Counted from the first letter of the stretch, positions 49,274-58,571 are shown. The stretch is 64,000 nt of DNA from CAWJPY01 sp963844865 (GCA_963844865.1 CAWJPY010000006.1:62001-126000), one strand, 5' to 3'. Notes: generated by a model not told the origin, from the sequence alone. Numbers and translations: made by a program.

Positions 49274-50278
49274 GTGACGCTCCGCACCGCCTTCAAGACC
49301 GTGGAGACCGAGCGCGCGGAGATCGTGCACTCCGGCGTCGTGCAGCACTCCGAGGCGGCCGATCGGGAGGCGCTGTGGCGGGGTCTGCGGCAGGCTCTCC
49401 CCACCATCAACTCCAAGTACTTCTACGACGACCACGGCTCGAAGCTCTTCGAGGACATCACCCGTCTCCCCGAGTACTACCAGACCAGAACCGAGGAGGC
49501 GCTCCTCGAGGTCGTGGCCGAGGAGCTCATCGCCGTCACCGAGCCCGACGAGCTGGTGGAGCTCGGCTCCGGCGCCGGGCGCAAGATCCGCATCCTGCTG
49601 GACGCCATGCAGCGCCGGGGCGGACCCCTCGGGTGCGTGCTCCTGGATGTCAACCGGACCTTCCTCGAGACCTCCGCCCTCGGCCTGGCCCAGGACTACC
49701 CTGGCCTCGCGGTCCGCGGTGTGGTGGGGGACTTCCTCCGCGACCTGGCGATCCTGGGGGCGGGCGGCCGACGGCTTTTCCTGTTCTTCGCCGGCACCAT
49801 CGGCAACCTCCACCCCGACCGGCTGCCGGCCTTCCTCTCCGACATGCGCGCGGTGATGGAGGACGGTGATCACTTCCTCGTGGGTGTCGATCAGGTGAAG
49901 GACCGGGCGCGTCTGGAGGCCGCCTACAACGACCGCGCCGGGATCACCGCCGCCTTCAACCGCAACATCCTGCACGCCGTCAACCGTCGCTTCGGGACGG
50001 ACTTCGAGCCCGGAGATTTCGAGCACATCGCCTTCTGGGATGCCGAGCGGCAGTGGATCGAGATGCGGCTGCGGGCGCGCCGGGACGCCCGCGTCACGCT
50101 CGGCCGGGACGGCGGCGTTCTCCACCTTCCATCCGGCACCGAGATCCGCACCGAGATCAGCTGCAAGTTCACCCGTGCGACCTTCACCGAGCGCCTGCGG
50201 GGCAGTGGTCTGGCCCTCTCCCGGTGGTTCAGCGACCCGCAGGAGCTGTTCGCCCTCGCCCTGCTGCGGCCTGTCTGA
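49274..50278 (+). CDS. egtD: EgtD-like L-histidine N-alpha-methyltransferase
   Basis: 334 residues from GTG 49274, close to the 321 of characterised EgtD; upstream in-frame starts at 49178 or 49232 would add an unmatched extension. Motifs: KYFYDDHGSKLFEDITRLPEYYQTRTE, SAM-binding ELGSGAGRKIRILLDA, and a C-terminal ISCKFTRATF. EgtD trimethylates histidine to hercynine with SAM. The next gene is EgtB-like, giving a two-gene ergothioneine unit. Confidence 0.88.
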   Translation: MTLRTAFKTVETERAEIVHSGVVQHSEAADREALWRGLRQALPTINSKYFYDDHGSKLFEDITRLPEYYQTRTEEALLEVVAEELIAVTEPDELVELGSGAGRKIRILLDAMQRRGGPLGCVLLDVNRTFLETSALGLAQDYPGLAVRGVVGDFLRDLAILGAGGRRLFLFFAGTIGNLHPDRLPAFLSDMRAVMEDGDHFLVGVDQVKDRARLEAAYNDRAGITAAFNRNILHAVNRRFGTDFEPGDFEHIAFWDAERQWIEMRLRARRDARVTLGRDGGVLHLPSGTEIRTEISCKFTRATFTERLRGSGLALSRWFSDPQELFALALLRPV

Positions 50279-50391
50279 TCGCGGGCGTGCCGCGTGGAAT
50301 CCCCGTTCGATGCTGGCTCGCGACGACCCCGCTTCCGGGGAGGCAGGGGAGACCATGACGATACGGCACGTCAGCTCCGGAGAGTGAACCG

Positions 50392-51705
50392 ATGACGACT
50401 TCCATCGAGGACCGTTTTCGAGCCATGTGGCGGCGCTCCGATGAGCTCTTCGGCCTCCTCGACGCCGAGGCCATGTACGAGCAGCCCATCAGCCTCCGCC
50501 ACCCCGTGATCTTCTACGTCGGCCACCTCCCGGCCTTCGCCTGGAACCAGGTGTGCCGGGGGTTGCTCGGCCGAGCTTCGTTCAACGAGGGCTTCGACCA
50601 CCTCTTCGAGCGCGGCATCGACCCCGTGGGGGTGGACGCCCACCAGGACGCCACCAGGTGGCCGTCCATGGCCGAGGTCGAGGCCTACCGTGACCGCGTC
50701 CGGGAGGCGCTGATCGAGGCCGTGCCCGAGGTCGCGTCCCGCGCCGGCGACAACCCGCTCGCCGCCCGGGGGCGGATCTTCGAGGTGGCCATCGAGCACG
50801 AGCTCATGCACCAGGAGACGCTGCAGTACATGTTCCAGCAGCTCCCCCCCGAGAGGAAGCGCCGACCGGCCGGGATGCCGCCCACCCGCTTCGACGGCGC
50901 CGCCCGTCCCGGCGAGGTGGAGGTCCGGGGCGGGCCGGTGGTCCTCGGGGCGCGCTTCGACGAGCTGCCCTTCGGTTGGGACAACGAGTTCCCCGAGCAG
51001 GTGGTGCAGGTGGGCGACCTGGTCATGGACCGCACCCCGGTGCGCACCTCGGAGTACCTGGAGTTCGTGTCCGACGACGGCTACCGCCGTCGGGAGCTGT
51101 GGACCGACGGCGACTGGCGGTGGCGCGAGCGGATCGGCCTCGAGCAGCCGGTGTTCTGGTCATCCGACGGCGACCGCCGCTTCTACCACACCATGTTCGA
51201 CCGCCTCGACCTGGAGCTGGTCCGGGACTGGCCCGTGTATGCCAGCCTCGCCGAAGCGCGCGCCTATGCCCGCTGGCGCGGGCGTCGCCTGCCCACGGAG
51301 GCCGAGGTGGTTCGCGCCGCCCACACGGCCCCCGACGGCTCGATCCGGTCCTTCCCCTGGGGAGAGGGCGCACCGTCGCCGGACCATGGGAACTTCGACT
51401 TCGCCCACTGGGCTCCGACCCCCGTGGGCGCCTTCCCCCGCGGCGACTCGGCGTGGGGCGTCGCCGAGCTGGTGGGCAACGGCTGGGAGTGGACCTCCTC
51501 GGTCTTCGCCCCCTTCCCGGGCTTTGAGCCCACCATCTCCAGCTACCCCGGCTACTCGGCCGACTTCTTCGACGGCCGCCACTACGTGATGCTGGGGGCG
51601 TCCTGGGCCACGCCGGCCCAGCTCATCCGGCGCAGCTTCCGCAACTGGTTCCAGGACCGGTACCCCTACATGTTCGCGAAGTTCCGGACCGTGCGCGCCG
51701 GCTGA
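50392..51705 (+). CDS. egtB: EgtB-like sulfoxide synthase (ergothioneine biosynthesis)
   Basis: 437 residues. The DinB-like N-terminal domain has iron-ligand candidates in YVGHLPAFAWNQ and HELMHQETLQY. The C-terminal formylglycine-generating-enzyme-type domain has RTPVRTSEYLEFV, RGRRLPTEAEVVRAA, NGWEWTSSVF and RRSFRNWFQ. Oxygen-dependent C-S bond formation on hercynine is the family reaction. No egtA, egtC or egtE is nearby, so the sulfur donor and final lyase must be elsewhere. SenA-type (selenoneine) function was considered; no senB-like gene is adjacent. Confidence 0.85.
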   Translation: MTTSIEDRFRAMWRRSDELFGLLDAEAMYEQPISLRHPVIFYVGHLPAFAWNQVCRGLLGRASFNEGFDHLFERGIDPVGVDAHQDATRWPSMAEVEAYRDRVREALIEAVPEVASRAGDNPLAARGRIFEVAIEHELMHQETLQYMFQQLPPERKRRPAGMPPTRFDGAARPGEVEVRGGPVVLGARFDELPFGWDNEFPEQVVQVGDLVMDRTPVRTSEYLEFVSDDGYRRRELWTDGDWRWRERIGLEQPVFWSSDGDRRFYHTMFDRLDLELVRDWPVYASLAEARAYARWRGRRLPTEAEVVRAAHTAPDGSIRSFPWGEGAPSPDHGNFDFAHWAPTPVGAFPRGDSAWGVAELVGNGWEWTSSVFAPFPGFEPTISSYPGYSADFFDGRHYVMLGASWATPAQLIRRSFRNWFQDRYPYMFAKFRTVRAG

Positions 51706-51723
51706 CAGGGAGCCCGCAGGGAC

Positions 51724-52119
51724 TCAGACCGCGGCGCTCGAAGGCAGGGCGCAGAGACCGCGCGGCAGGCGCACCCGCAGCGGGGCGCCGACGCCGTCAC
51801 CTGCCCCGGTCACGACCTCGAGGCGGTCCTCCGCGACGAGCCGCCGCACCGCCCAGTGGGCGCGCTCCACGAGCCGCCACCAGCGGCCTCCGTCCGCCAC
51901 CAGACGCGCCGCCTCGGCCGGGATGATGGTCCCCCCCACGGGGCGGCAGGAGAGCAGGCCGAGGATGGCGTGCTCGAGCGCCCGGTCGACCTCGTCCAGG
52001 CTGTGCCGCCTGCAGCGGGGGCCGCAGTAGCGCATGCGCTCCCAGCAGCCGGCCAGCTTGGGCTGCCAGCGGATCATTTGCCCACACACAGCGCACGGCT
52101 TCACGGCGACCTTGCCCAT
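51724..52119 (-). CDS. Small zinc-ribbon protein (DUF2256 plus DUF3253-like)
   Basis: 131 residues. The N-terminal zinc motif CAVCGQMIRWQPKLAGCWERMRYCGPRCR matches the DUF2256 pattern. A DUF3253-like winged-helix segment follows: ALEHAILGLL, GGTIIPAEAARLV, VRRLVAEDRLEVV. Probably nucleic-acid binding. Start uncertain: ATG 52119 lacks a clear ribosome binding site, and GTG 52128 is an alternative. Confidence 0.75.
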   Translation of the reverse strand: MGKVAVKPCAVCGQMIRWQPKLAGCWERMRYCGPRCRRHSLDEVDRALEHAILGLLSCRPVGGTIIPAEAARLVADGGRWWRLVERAHWAVRRLVAEDRLEVVTGAGDGVGAPLRVRLPRGLCALPSSAAV

Positions 52120-52175
52120 GTGACCCACAACACAAAATCCCCCCGTCGCGTTCCCAGACCGGTGGCCGCCAGGGC

Positions 52176-53075
52176 TCAGGCCCGGGTCAGGATGGCGACC
52201 ACGAGCGTCACTGCGAGCACCGTGTTGGTGGCCAGGTTCCAGGCCACGTTCCCGCCCAGGGCCGGCACGGGCACCGGCTGCGTGGGATCGCGCACGACCC
52301 AGCCCAGGGCGGGCGCCACCAGGATGGAGGGCAGGACCGCGGCCAGGGCCAGAGCCGGCAGCGCCCCCAGGGCGACGGCCACCGCGATGGACACCGGCGT
52401 GGCCACGGCGGCGAACGCGTAGATCCAGGCCGCGCCGCGCCGTCCGAAGACGTACAGGAGGTTGCGACGACCTCCCTCGCGGTCCGGGATCTCGTCCGGA
52501 AACTCGTTGAGGAGCAGGAGATTGAACGTCATGAAGGTGGCGGGGGCCGCGGCCGCCCAGGCCGCCGGGCCGATGCCGCCGCCCTGCACCAGGGCCGTCC
52601 CCAGCACCGGCAGACCACCCAGCCCGAGGCCCGCTGCCACCTCGCCGATGGCGAGCTTCGCCAGGATGTCCGTGTACGCCAGCACGGCGATGCCCCCGGC
52701 GAGCATGATGGGCAGCAGGACCCAGCCCACGACGGTCAGGAAGTAGACGCCAACCGCCAGTCCGAACGCGGCGCAGCCGAGTCCGTACACGAGGGTCCCG
52801 GACAGGGACATGGCGCCGGCGGGCAGCGTGCCGCTGCCCCCGGAGAACGGTGTGCGGGTGGTCTTGAGGTCGATGCCGGTGCGCATGTCCGACCACTCGT
52901 TGAGGATGTTCACGGCCATGTGCAGGGCCAGCAGCCCCGCGAAGGCGAGGAGGGTCCGCGGCCAGCTGAACGTCCCGTCGTAGGCCGCCGCCGCCCCACC
53001 AGCCGCCACCAGGGTGATGGGCAGGACCAAGAACGGCCCACGCGCCACGCCCACGTACGCCTTGAGCTCCGCCAT
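52176..53075 (-). CDS. UbiA-family prenyltransferase (MenA-like)
   Basis: 299 residues, eight or nine membrane helices. The first Asp-rich motif is NEWSDMRTGID and the second is NEFPDEIPDREGG, so both diphosphate-binding loops are present. Resembles 1,4-dihydroxy-2-naphthoate prenyltransferases of menaquinone synthesis; other aromatic acceptors cannot be excluded, as no men genes are nearby. GGAGG before the ATG. Confidence 0.85.
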   Translation of the reverse strand: MAELKAYVGVARGPFLVLPITLVAAGGAAAAYDGTFSWPRTLLAFAGLLALHMAVNILNEWSDMRTGIDLKTTRTPFSGGSGTLPAGAMSLSGTLVYGLGCAAFGLAVGVYFLTVVGWVLLPIMLAGGIAVLAYTDILAKLAIGEVAAGLGLGGLPVLGTALVQGGGIGPAAWAAAAPATFMTFNLLLLNEFPDEIPDREGGRRNLLYVFGRRGAAWIYAFAAVATPVSIAVAVALGALPALALAAVLPSILVAPALGWVVRDPTQPVPVPALGGNVAWNLATNTVLAVTLVVAILTRA

Positions 53076-53233
53076 CTCGAACCTCCAGGGTGCCGGCCAG
53101 ATCCTACTCCATCCGGGGGCGATCGGAGGTCGGAGGCGCTCCTTGGGTTCGAAGCGTCGCCCGCCTCGCGCGCAGTGGACGCCGAAGGCGCCCGCGGTTT
53201 CGTTTCCAGGCCCCCGCGTGTCTCATTGCTACC

Positions 53234-53842
53234 ATGAGGACCGCAGCCGTCATGACCGACGCCGACCTCCCTCCACAGCAACCCGGAACGCCGGTGCCCC
53301 CGGCTCAGGAGCATGCGCTGCTGATCGCTGCGGCCTCCGGGGACCGGGAGGCGGCGGGCCGGCTCGTGGACGCAACGTACTCCGCCGTCTACGCCGCCCT
53401 CTATCGGCTGGCGGGCGGCGACCGGGAGCTGGCCGCCGACCTCACCCAGGAGACCTACCGCAAGGCGTGGGCGGCTCTGGCCGGCTTCAACGGGAGGTCG
53501 CGGTTCTCCACCTGGCTGTACCGCATCGCCTACAACACCTTCCTCAACCACGTGCGCAGGCCCCGGCCCATGCTGCCCCTCGAGGAGCGCCACCACAGCG
53601 CGACGCCCGACGACGCCCCGGACGGGGAGGAGATGGCGGCTCTCCGCCAGGAGGCAGCCCGGCTCCGGCGGGCCGTTCTCGACCTCCCCGAGACCCTGCG
53701 CCTGATGATCACCGCCCGCTACTGGGGCGAGGTCCCGGTGCGGGAGATCGCCCGCGCCGAAGGCATCACCCAGCCCGCCGTACGCAAGCGCCTGAAGCGG
53801 GCGCTGGCCATGCTGGCCCGCGCCCTGGAGAGTCCGTCATGA
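53234..53842 (+). CDS. ECF-type RNA polymerase sigma factor
   Basis: 202 residues. Region 2 covers AAGRLVDATYSAVYAALYRL through FNGRSRFSTWLYRIAYNTFLNH, with DLTQETYRKAW. Region 4 covers LPETLRLMITARYWGEVPVREIARAEGITQPAVRKRLKRA, including the helix-turn-helix. A Pro-rich N-terminal tail of about 25 residues precedes region 2. The stop overlaps the next gene (ATGA), pairing it with a membrane VWA protein that may hold the sigma factor. Confidence 0.92.
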   Translation: MRTAAVMTDADLPPQQPGTPVPPAQEHALLIAAASGDREAAGRLVDATYSAVYAALYRLAGGDRELAADLTQETYRKAWAALAGFNGRSRFSTWLYRIAYNTFLNHVRRPRPMLPLEERHHSATPDDAPDGEEMAALRQEAARLRRAVLDLPETLRLMITARYWGEVPVREIARAEGITQPAVRKRLKRALAMLARALESPS

Positions 53843-56295
53843 GAAGGGGAACCGTCGAGAAGATGTTGGTCGACACGCCCACGCCGCCCCCGCCCGAGGG
53901 CCTGGCGGAGCGCATCAAGGCCGAGATGCCGGAGCGCCTCGAGCTCTCGGACGAGCTCACCGGACCACGCCGCGCGGCGCCACCCCGCCGCGCCACCTGG
54001 TACCTGGCGGCGGCCGCCACCGTGCTCCTCGGGCTGACCGCCGCCGTCACCTGGCAGCTCAGGTCCAGCGGCCCCGACCCTCGTCTGCTCGAGCAGGTGA
54101 GCGCGCCGCCCGCGCCCCGGGCCAGCACGGAGACCGCACCGGCTGCCCCCCCGGTGCCCCCGGCGTCCGACCGTGAACGTCAGCTCGAGTCTCCCGCGAG
54201 GAGCGCCGGCACCGACTCCCACACCACCAAACAGCAGGCCTCGCGCGCGCCCGTACCCGAGGAGGTCGGGGCCGCCGACAGCGGGAGGGTGGTCACCGCC
54301 GGCAGGCTTGAACGGCCGTCGAGCGAGGCGGAGGGCGCGGCGAAGGACAAGGCGAGCGACGACGAGCGGCGCTCGCAGCTCGGCGGTGCGGCGCGGCAGA
54401 CCGAGACACGGCGAATGCCGATTCCGGACATCGTGGCGAACGAGCCGGAGCCCCCCCGCTTCGCCCGGGATAAGAACCTCATCCTCGGCGTGCCCGAGGC
54501 GCCGCCCCCGCCCGATCCGCCGCTCACGGGCGAGCTGTACAAGAAGGTGACGGGCGCGCCGCGACCGCAGAGTCCGCGAGACGCGGTGGTCACGCCACCG
54601 AGCGCGGCCCCGTCCACCGGCGGCACCACCGAGCCCAACGACCGGCCCTACGGGGACGTGTTCTTCCAGGGGTACGGGGTGAACCCCTTCATCGACACCG
54701 AGGACGACCACCTCTCCACCTTCGGCCTCGACGTGGACACCGGCTCCTACACCATCATCCGCCGCTATCTGCGCGACGGTCACCTGCCGCCGCCGGAGGC
54801 GGTGCGGGTGGAGGAGGTGGTCAACGCCCTGGACTACGGCGACCCACCGCCCCGGCGAGGCGACTTCGCCCTCACCGCCGAGGGAGCGCCCACCCCATTC
54901 GCCGAGGGTGAGCGCTACGCGCTCCTGCGCTTCGCGGTGACCGCACGCCAGGTCGCGGCCGCCAGGCGACCGCCTGCCGTCCTCACCTTCGTGGTCGACA
55001 CGTCGGGATCCATGGCCCGGGAGAACCGCCTCGGGCTGGTGCGCGCCGCTCTCGACGAGCTGCTGGGGCAGCTCCGCCCCGACGATCGGGTGGGCCTGGT
55101 GGTCTACGGCTCGCGGGGCCAGGTCCTGGTGGATCCCACCACCGACCACCGGTCGGTGCGGGCGGCGCTCGAACGCCTCCGCCCCTCGGGCTCCACCAAC
55201 GCCGAGGAGGGCCTGGTGCTGGGCTACGAGCTGGCCGACCGCCACTTCCAAGAGGGCGCCGTCAACCGCGTGATCCTGTGCTCGGACGGCGTCGCCAACG
55301 TCGGCCGCACCGGTCCGGAGAGCATCCTGGGGCGGATCGCCGCTCACGCCGAGCGCGGCATCGAGCTCACCACGGTGGGCTTCGGCATGGGCAACTACAA
55401 CGACGTCCTCATGGAGCGCCTGGCCGACACCGGCGACGGCCGTTACGCCTACGTGGACGCTCTGCCGGAGGCGCGCCGGATCTTCTCAGAGGAGCTCACC
55501 GGCACCCTCCTCACCGTGGCCCGGGACGCCCGCGCCCAGGTGGACTTCAACCCCGCCACGGTGGCCCGCTACCGGCTGCTGGGGTATGAGAACCGCGACA
55601 TCGCCGACGAGCGCTTCCGCGACCCCACGGTGGACGCGGGGGAGGTGGGGGCCGGCCACACCGTCACCGTCCTCTATGAGGTGAAGCTGCAACCCGGCGT
55701 GCGACGCCGCTCGGGAGCGCCCCTGGCCGCGCTCAGCCTGCGCTGGCGACCCATGGACGGCAGCCCCGAGCAGGAGATCCAGCGCTCCCTCGCCGTGCGC
55801 GACCTGGCCCCGAGCTGGGAGGCCGCCTCCCCCGCCCTGCGCCTGGCCTCCCTGGCCGCCGAGTTCGCCGAGATCCTGAAGGGCACCTACTGGGCACGGG
55901 AAGGGGACATGGGAGACGTCCTGCGCCGCGCCCAGGAGCTCGCCCCCGCCTTCGCCGGCGACGTCCGGATGGCGGACTTCGTGGGCCTCGTCGCCGCCGC
56001 CGCCGAGCTGCGGCCCAGACCCCCTCGGGGACTGATCGCCCCGGGGGGGCCAGCACGTGACGCCGCCGTTGCACCTGGCCGCCCACCGATCGATGCCGCG
56101 GCGCGCCGCCGCCCATCGCTGTCGCTGCCCCTGGTCGCTGCCGCCGCGCACTGGCGCTGTGACGAATCCTCATGGACGGATCGGGTCAGAATGCGGAGTT
56201 CCTCCACCTCGCAGGGGTCCCCGACCCTGATCGTCCCCCTGCCCTCGTGGAGCAGGTTCTGGCCGAACAGCACCTGGCCGTCCACCGTCCGGTAG
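53839..56295 (+). CDS. Membrane-anchored VWA-domain protein (YfbK-like), probable partner of the ECF sigma factor
   Basis: 818 residues as read. A cytoplasmic N-terminus (1-52) with ELSDELTGPRR resembles an anti-sigma region, followed by one transmembrane helix (53-72). A long Pro/Ala/Glu linker leads to the YfbK-type domain, whose VWA metal site DTSGS is at 387-391 with a second part NAEEGL and a later CSDGVAN. After residue about 730 the sequence loses family character and overlaps the opposite-strand MOSC gene. A +1 frame has a TGA at 56033-56035, so an indel near the end may hide the real stop. Role as anti-sigma/VWA sensor is inferred from coupling. Confidence 0.85.
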   Translation: MRRGTVEKMLVDTPTPPPPEGLAERIKAEMPERLELSDELTGPRRAAPPRRATWYLAAAATVLLGLTAAVTWQLRSSGPDPRLLEQVSAPPAPRASTETAPAAPPVPPASDRERQLESPARSAGTDSHTTKQQASRAPVPEEVGAADSGRVVTAGRLERPSSEAEGAAKDKASDDERRSQLGGAARQTETRRMPIPDIVANEPEPPRFARDKNLILGVPEAPPPPDPPLTGELYKKVTGAPRPQSPRDAVVTPPSAAPSTGGTTEPNDRPYGDVFFQGYGVNPFIDTEDDHLSTFGLDVDTGSYTIIRRYLRDGHLPPPEAVRVEEVVNALDYGDPPPRRGDFALTAEGAPTPFAEGERYALLRFAVTARQVAAARRPPAVLTFVVDTSGSMARENRLGLVRAALDELLGQLRPDDRVGLVVYGSRGQVLVDPTTDHRSVRAALERLRPSGSTNAEEGLVLGYELADRHFQEGAVNRVILCSDGVANVGRTGPESILGRIAAHAERGIELTTVGFGMGNYNDVLMERLADTGDGRYAYVDALPEARRIFSEELTGTLLTVARDARAQVDFNPATVARYRLLGYENRDIADERFRDPTVDAGEVGAGHTVTVLYEVKLQPGVRRRSGAPLAALSLRWRPMDGSPEQEIQRSLAVRDLAPSWEAASPALRLASLAAEFAEILKGTYWAREGDMGDVLRRAQELAPAFAGDVRMADFVGLVAAAAELRPRPPRGLIAPGGPARDAAVAPGRPPIDAAARRRPSLSLPLVAAAAHWRCDESSWTDRVRMRSSSTSQGSPTLIVPLPSWSRFWPNSTWPSTVR

Positions 56296-56990
56296 GTGGC
56301 GAGGGTGCGCAGGGGCTCCGGGCCGCGGGCGCCGGTCTCCTGATCGGTGGTGGTGATCACGCAGCGCGCACAGGGCTTCGCCACCCGGAAGAGGACCGGA
56401 CCGATGCGCAGCGTCCTCCAGGAGTCCTCGGCGTGGGGGGCGCAGCCGGCGACCACGATGTTGGGCCGGAAGCGGTCCATGGGGAGCGGCCGCTCGAGGC
56501 GACGGTTCAGCTCGGCCAGGGAGGCCTCGGAGAGGAGCAGGAAGGGGAACGCGTCGGCAAAGCCCACCCGGTCGTCGCGGCGGGACCGGTCGGGGTCCGG
56601 ACGGCGAGGGCTGCCGGCGGGCATGCGCACCAGCTCGCAGCGCGTCCCCAGAAGGTGGCTGAACCACCGCGCCGCGTCGCCTCCGGCCGACTCCGCAATC
56701 ACGGTGTCCCGCCAGATCGTGACGGTGCGATTCGCGCTGCCCGCAGGTGCCAGGTGCACCGCGAGCTCGTCCATGCCCGGGGCGCTGAGCAACAGCCGGT
56801 CCGAGGCCAGGGCAACCCGAACCCGCGCCAGCTCGGGCCGGGTGCGCTGGCTCAGGAAACGTCCCTCGGCGTCCACCACCATCCACTCCCGGTCGTGGCG
56901 CAGCCCCCGCTCGCTCACCTCCGCCGACTCCAGGTCGATGCCCCGGCAGGACTTCACTGGGTAGCAGGTGAGCGCACTGACCCGGATCAT
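56170..56990 (-). CDS. MOSC-domain protein (YcbX-like); 3' end uncertain
   Basis: The N-terminal beta-barrel domain has YPVKSCRGIDLESAEV and GLRHDREWMVVDAEGRF. The MOSC domain has RFRPNIVVAGCAPHAED and VAKPCARCVITTTD, with the Cys thought to bind molybdenum cofactor or sulfur. YcbX-type proteins reduce N-hydroxylated compounds with molybdenum cofactor. The literal frame from ATG 56990 runs on to 55887 inside the VWA gene; a one-base shift would end it at 56170, which gives normal length (about 273), so I give that end. Confidence 0.8.
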
Positions 56991-57126
56991 GGGCCCATCA
57001 TCGCATCCCGGGCACCTCTGGTCAGCCGCTACGACCGGTGAGGGCCGTCGTCGGAGGCGGGACGATCGGATGCCCGTCTGGATCGCGGCGCGGCGCCCTG
57101 CCGGCGCCACCACCGTCCAGCGACGA

Positions 57127-57132
57127 TATACT
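57127..57132 (+). promoter_or_regulatory. -10 box (TATACT)
   Basis: TATACT ends 9 nt before the GTG at 57142; no Shine-Dalgarno. Confidence 0.4.
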
Positions 57133-57141
57133 GGCTCCACC

Positions 57142-57762
57142 GTGCCGGACCTGGAAGAGCCGTTCATCGCTCCCCTGCTGGCCGCCGTTGGCGTCCTGGT
57201 GGCGGTGGGCCTGGGCGTGCTCCTGCGGCGCTCGGCCCGCCACCGGGTGGATGCCCTGGCGGCGGCGTTCGAGGCTGGGACCGCGCACACGGTGGGCCTG
57301 CTCGCCTCCACCGTGGCGGGGATCTTTCGCGGCTATGTTTGCCGCTACACCATCCAGCCCCGGTCCCAGTACAACCCGGGCGGGGCCACACTCAGGGTGG
57401 ACGTGACCAGCCCCCTGGAGTGGTCGGCCTCCCGGCAGGACGCGGGCGCGCGCATCATGACCGGCCTCGGCATCCTCAAGGACATCCGACTCGGCGACGA
57501 GGAGCTCGACGCCCTGCGCATCGCGAGCCGCGACGAGAGCGCCCTGAGCTCCACCCTGGGCCAGGAGTCGGTCCGCAGCGCGCTCAGGGACCTGATGCGC
57601 ACGGCGGGCTTCCACTCCATCTCCGTGCGCTCCGACCGGGCGCTGGCAAAGTGGAGCCCGCGTCGGCCGGAGCTGGACGAGAACGTGGAGGTCGTCCGCC
57701 GGCGCCTCGAGGCCACGGTGGCCGTACTCGCCGCCTGCGGCAACCCGCCCCGAATGGGTTGA
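57142..57762 (+). CDS. Membrane-anchored protein, function unknown
   Basis: 206 residues from a GTG. An N-terminal transmembrane helix (PLLAAVGVLVAVGLGVLL) is followed by basic residues. A soluble domain contains STVAGIFRGYVCRYTIQPRSQYNPGGATLRVDV and ends with a helical VEVVRRRLEATVAVLA. No family recognised. Upstream in-frame ATGs (56968, 57070) overlap the MOSC gene start region and are less likely. Confidence 0.65.
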   Translation: MPDLEEPFIAPLLAAVGVLVAVGLGVLLRRSARHRVDALAAAFEAGTAHTVGLLASTVAGIFRGYVCRYTIQPRSQYNPGGATLRVDVTSPLEWSASRQDAGARIMTGLGILKDIRLGDEELDALRIASRDESALSSTLGQESVRSALRDLMRTAGFHSISVRSDRALAKWSPRRPELDENVEVVRRRLEATVAVLAACGNPPRMG

Positions 57763-57890
57763 TCCCCGGACGCCGGAGCCACGTCAGGACGACGGCAACA
57801 GGCCGCAGCGCGCAGTGACCGTCACAGCGATCAGGGCCAGCGGGCGCATCCAGCAATACGCGAACGACGAAAAGCTGACGGTACCGATCC

Positions 57891-58571
57891 TCAGGCGGCG
57901 ATCAGGATCTGCAGGCGCAGGTACAGGTTGGCGATGCCCAGCGTCTCCAGGGGCACCTCGAACACCTCGCCGTGGCGGACCCCCCCGGGCACCCGCAACC
58001 TCACCACCCGCTGCCGCTCCACGTACCCCTCCTGGCCACAGTCCACGCAGGGGAAGAGCCAGTCCTCGCCCGTCCCGCCGCAGCGGGGGCAGCGCTCGAA
58101 GACCGGCACGCCGATGGGCACCTCCACTCCCTGGGTAGCCTGCTCGAGGGTCAGCTCCACCTGGACCGTGAGCGCCTGGGGCCGCTCCGCCTTGGGCACA
58201 CCGACCCCCGAGAAGTTGCGCAGGAAGCGGTCGAACAGGGCCTCCACCGACGGCCTGACGGTGTGGAAGTCGTCCAGCACCGACATGGGCTCGGGCACCA
58301 GGGGCTCCGGCCGGGGACGCCGCCGGATCATCGGCTCGGCCCTGGCCGCGCCCGGCTCCCGCTCCCCCTCGATCCGGTAGTTGTAGCGCCGGCGGCGTAC
58401 CGGGTCGGACAGCACCTCATACGCCTGGTTGAGCTCCCGGATCGCCGTCTCGTCGCCCGATCCTGCATGGTCCGGATGGAGCCTCTTGGCGAGATCGTGG
58501 TAGGCGGCGCGGATGCCTCCTTGGGTCTCGTCCTGCGGCACGCCGAGAATCGCGTAGTAGGTTCTCCCCAT
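57891..58571 (-). CDS. DnaJ-like co-chaperone
   Basis: 226 residues. N-terminal J domain (about 3-65) with the Hsp70-contacting HPD in LHPDHAG. No Gly/Phe-rich stretch, but a linker, and a short zinc region with two CxxCxG-type motifs (CPRCGG, CVDCGQ) inserted in a DnaJ C-terminal-like beta domain (LRVPGGVRHGEVFEV). It is shorter than DnaJ (about 370), with a half-size zinc module. GGGGAGG precedes the ATG. Confidence 0.85.
   Translation of the reverse strand: MGRTYYAILGVPQDETQGGIRAAYHDLAKRLHPDHAGSGDETAIRELNQAYEVLSDPVRRRRYNYRIEGEREPGAARAEPMIRRRPRPEPLVPEPMSVLDDFHTVRPSVEALFDRFLRNFSGVGVPKAERPQALTVQVELTLEQATQGVEVPIGVPVFERCPRCGGTGEDWLFPCVDCGQEGYVERQRVVRLRVPGGVRHGEVFEVPLETLGIANLYLRLQILIAA

Noticed and set aside
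50392..51705. SenA-type selenoneine synthase instead of EgtB
   Set aside because: No SenB-like glycosyltransferase or selD neighbours, and the adjacent gene is EgtD-like, which favours ergothioneine.
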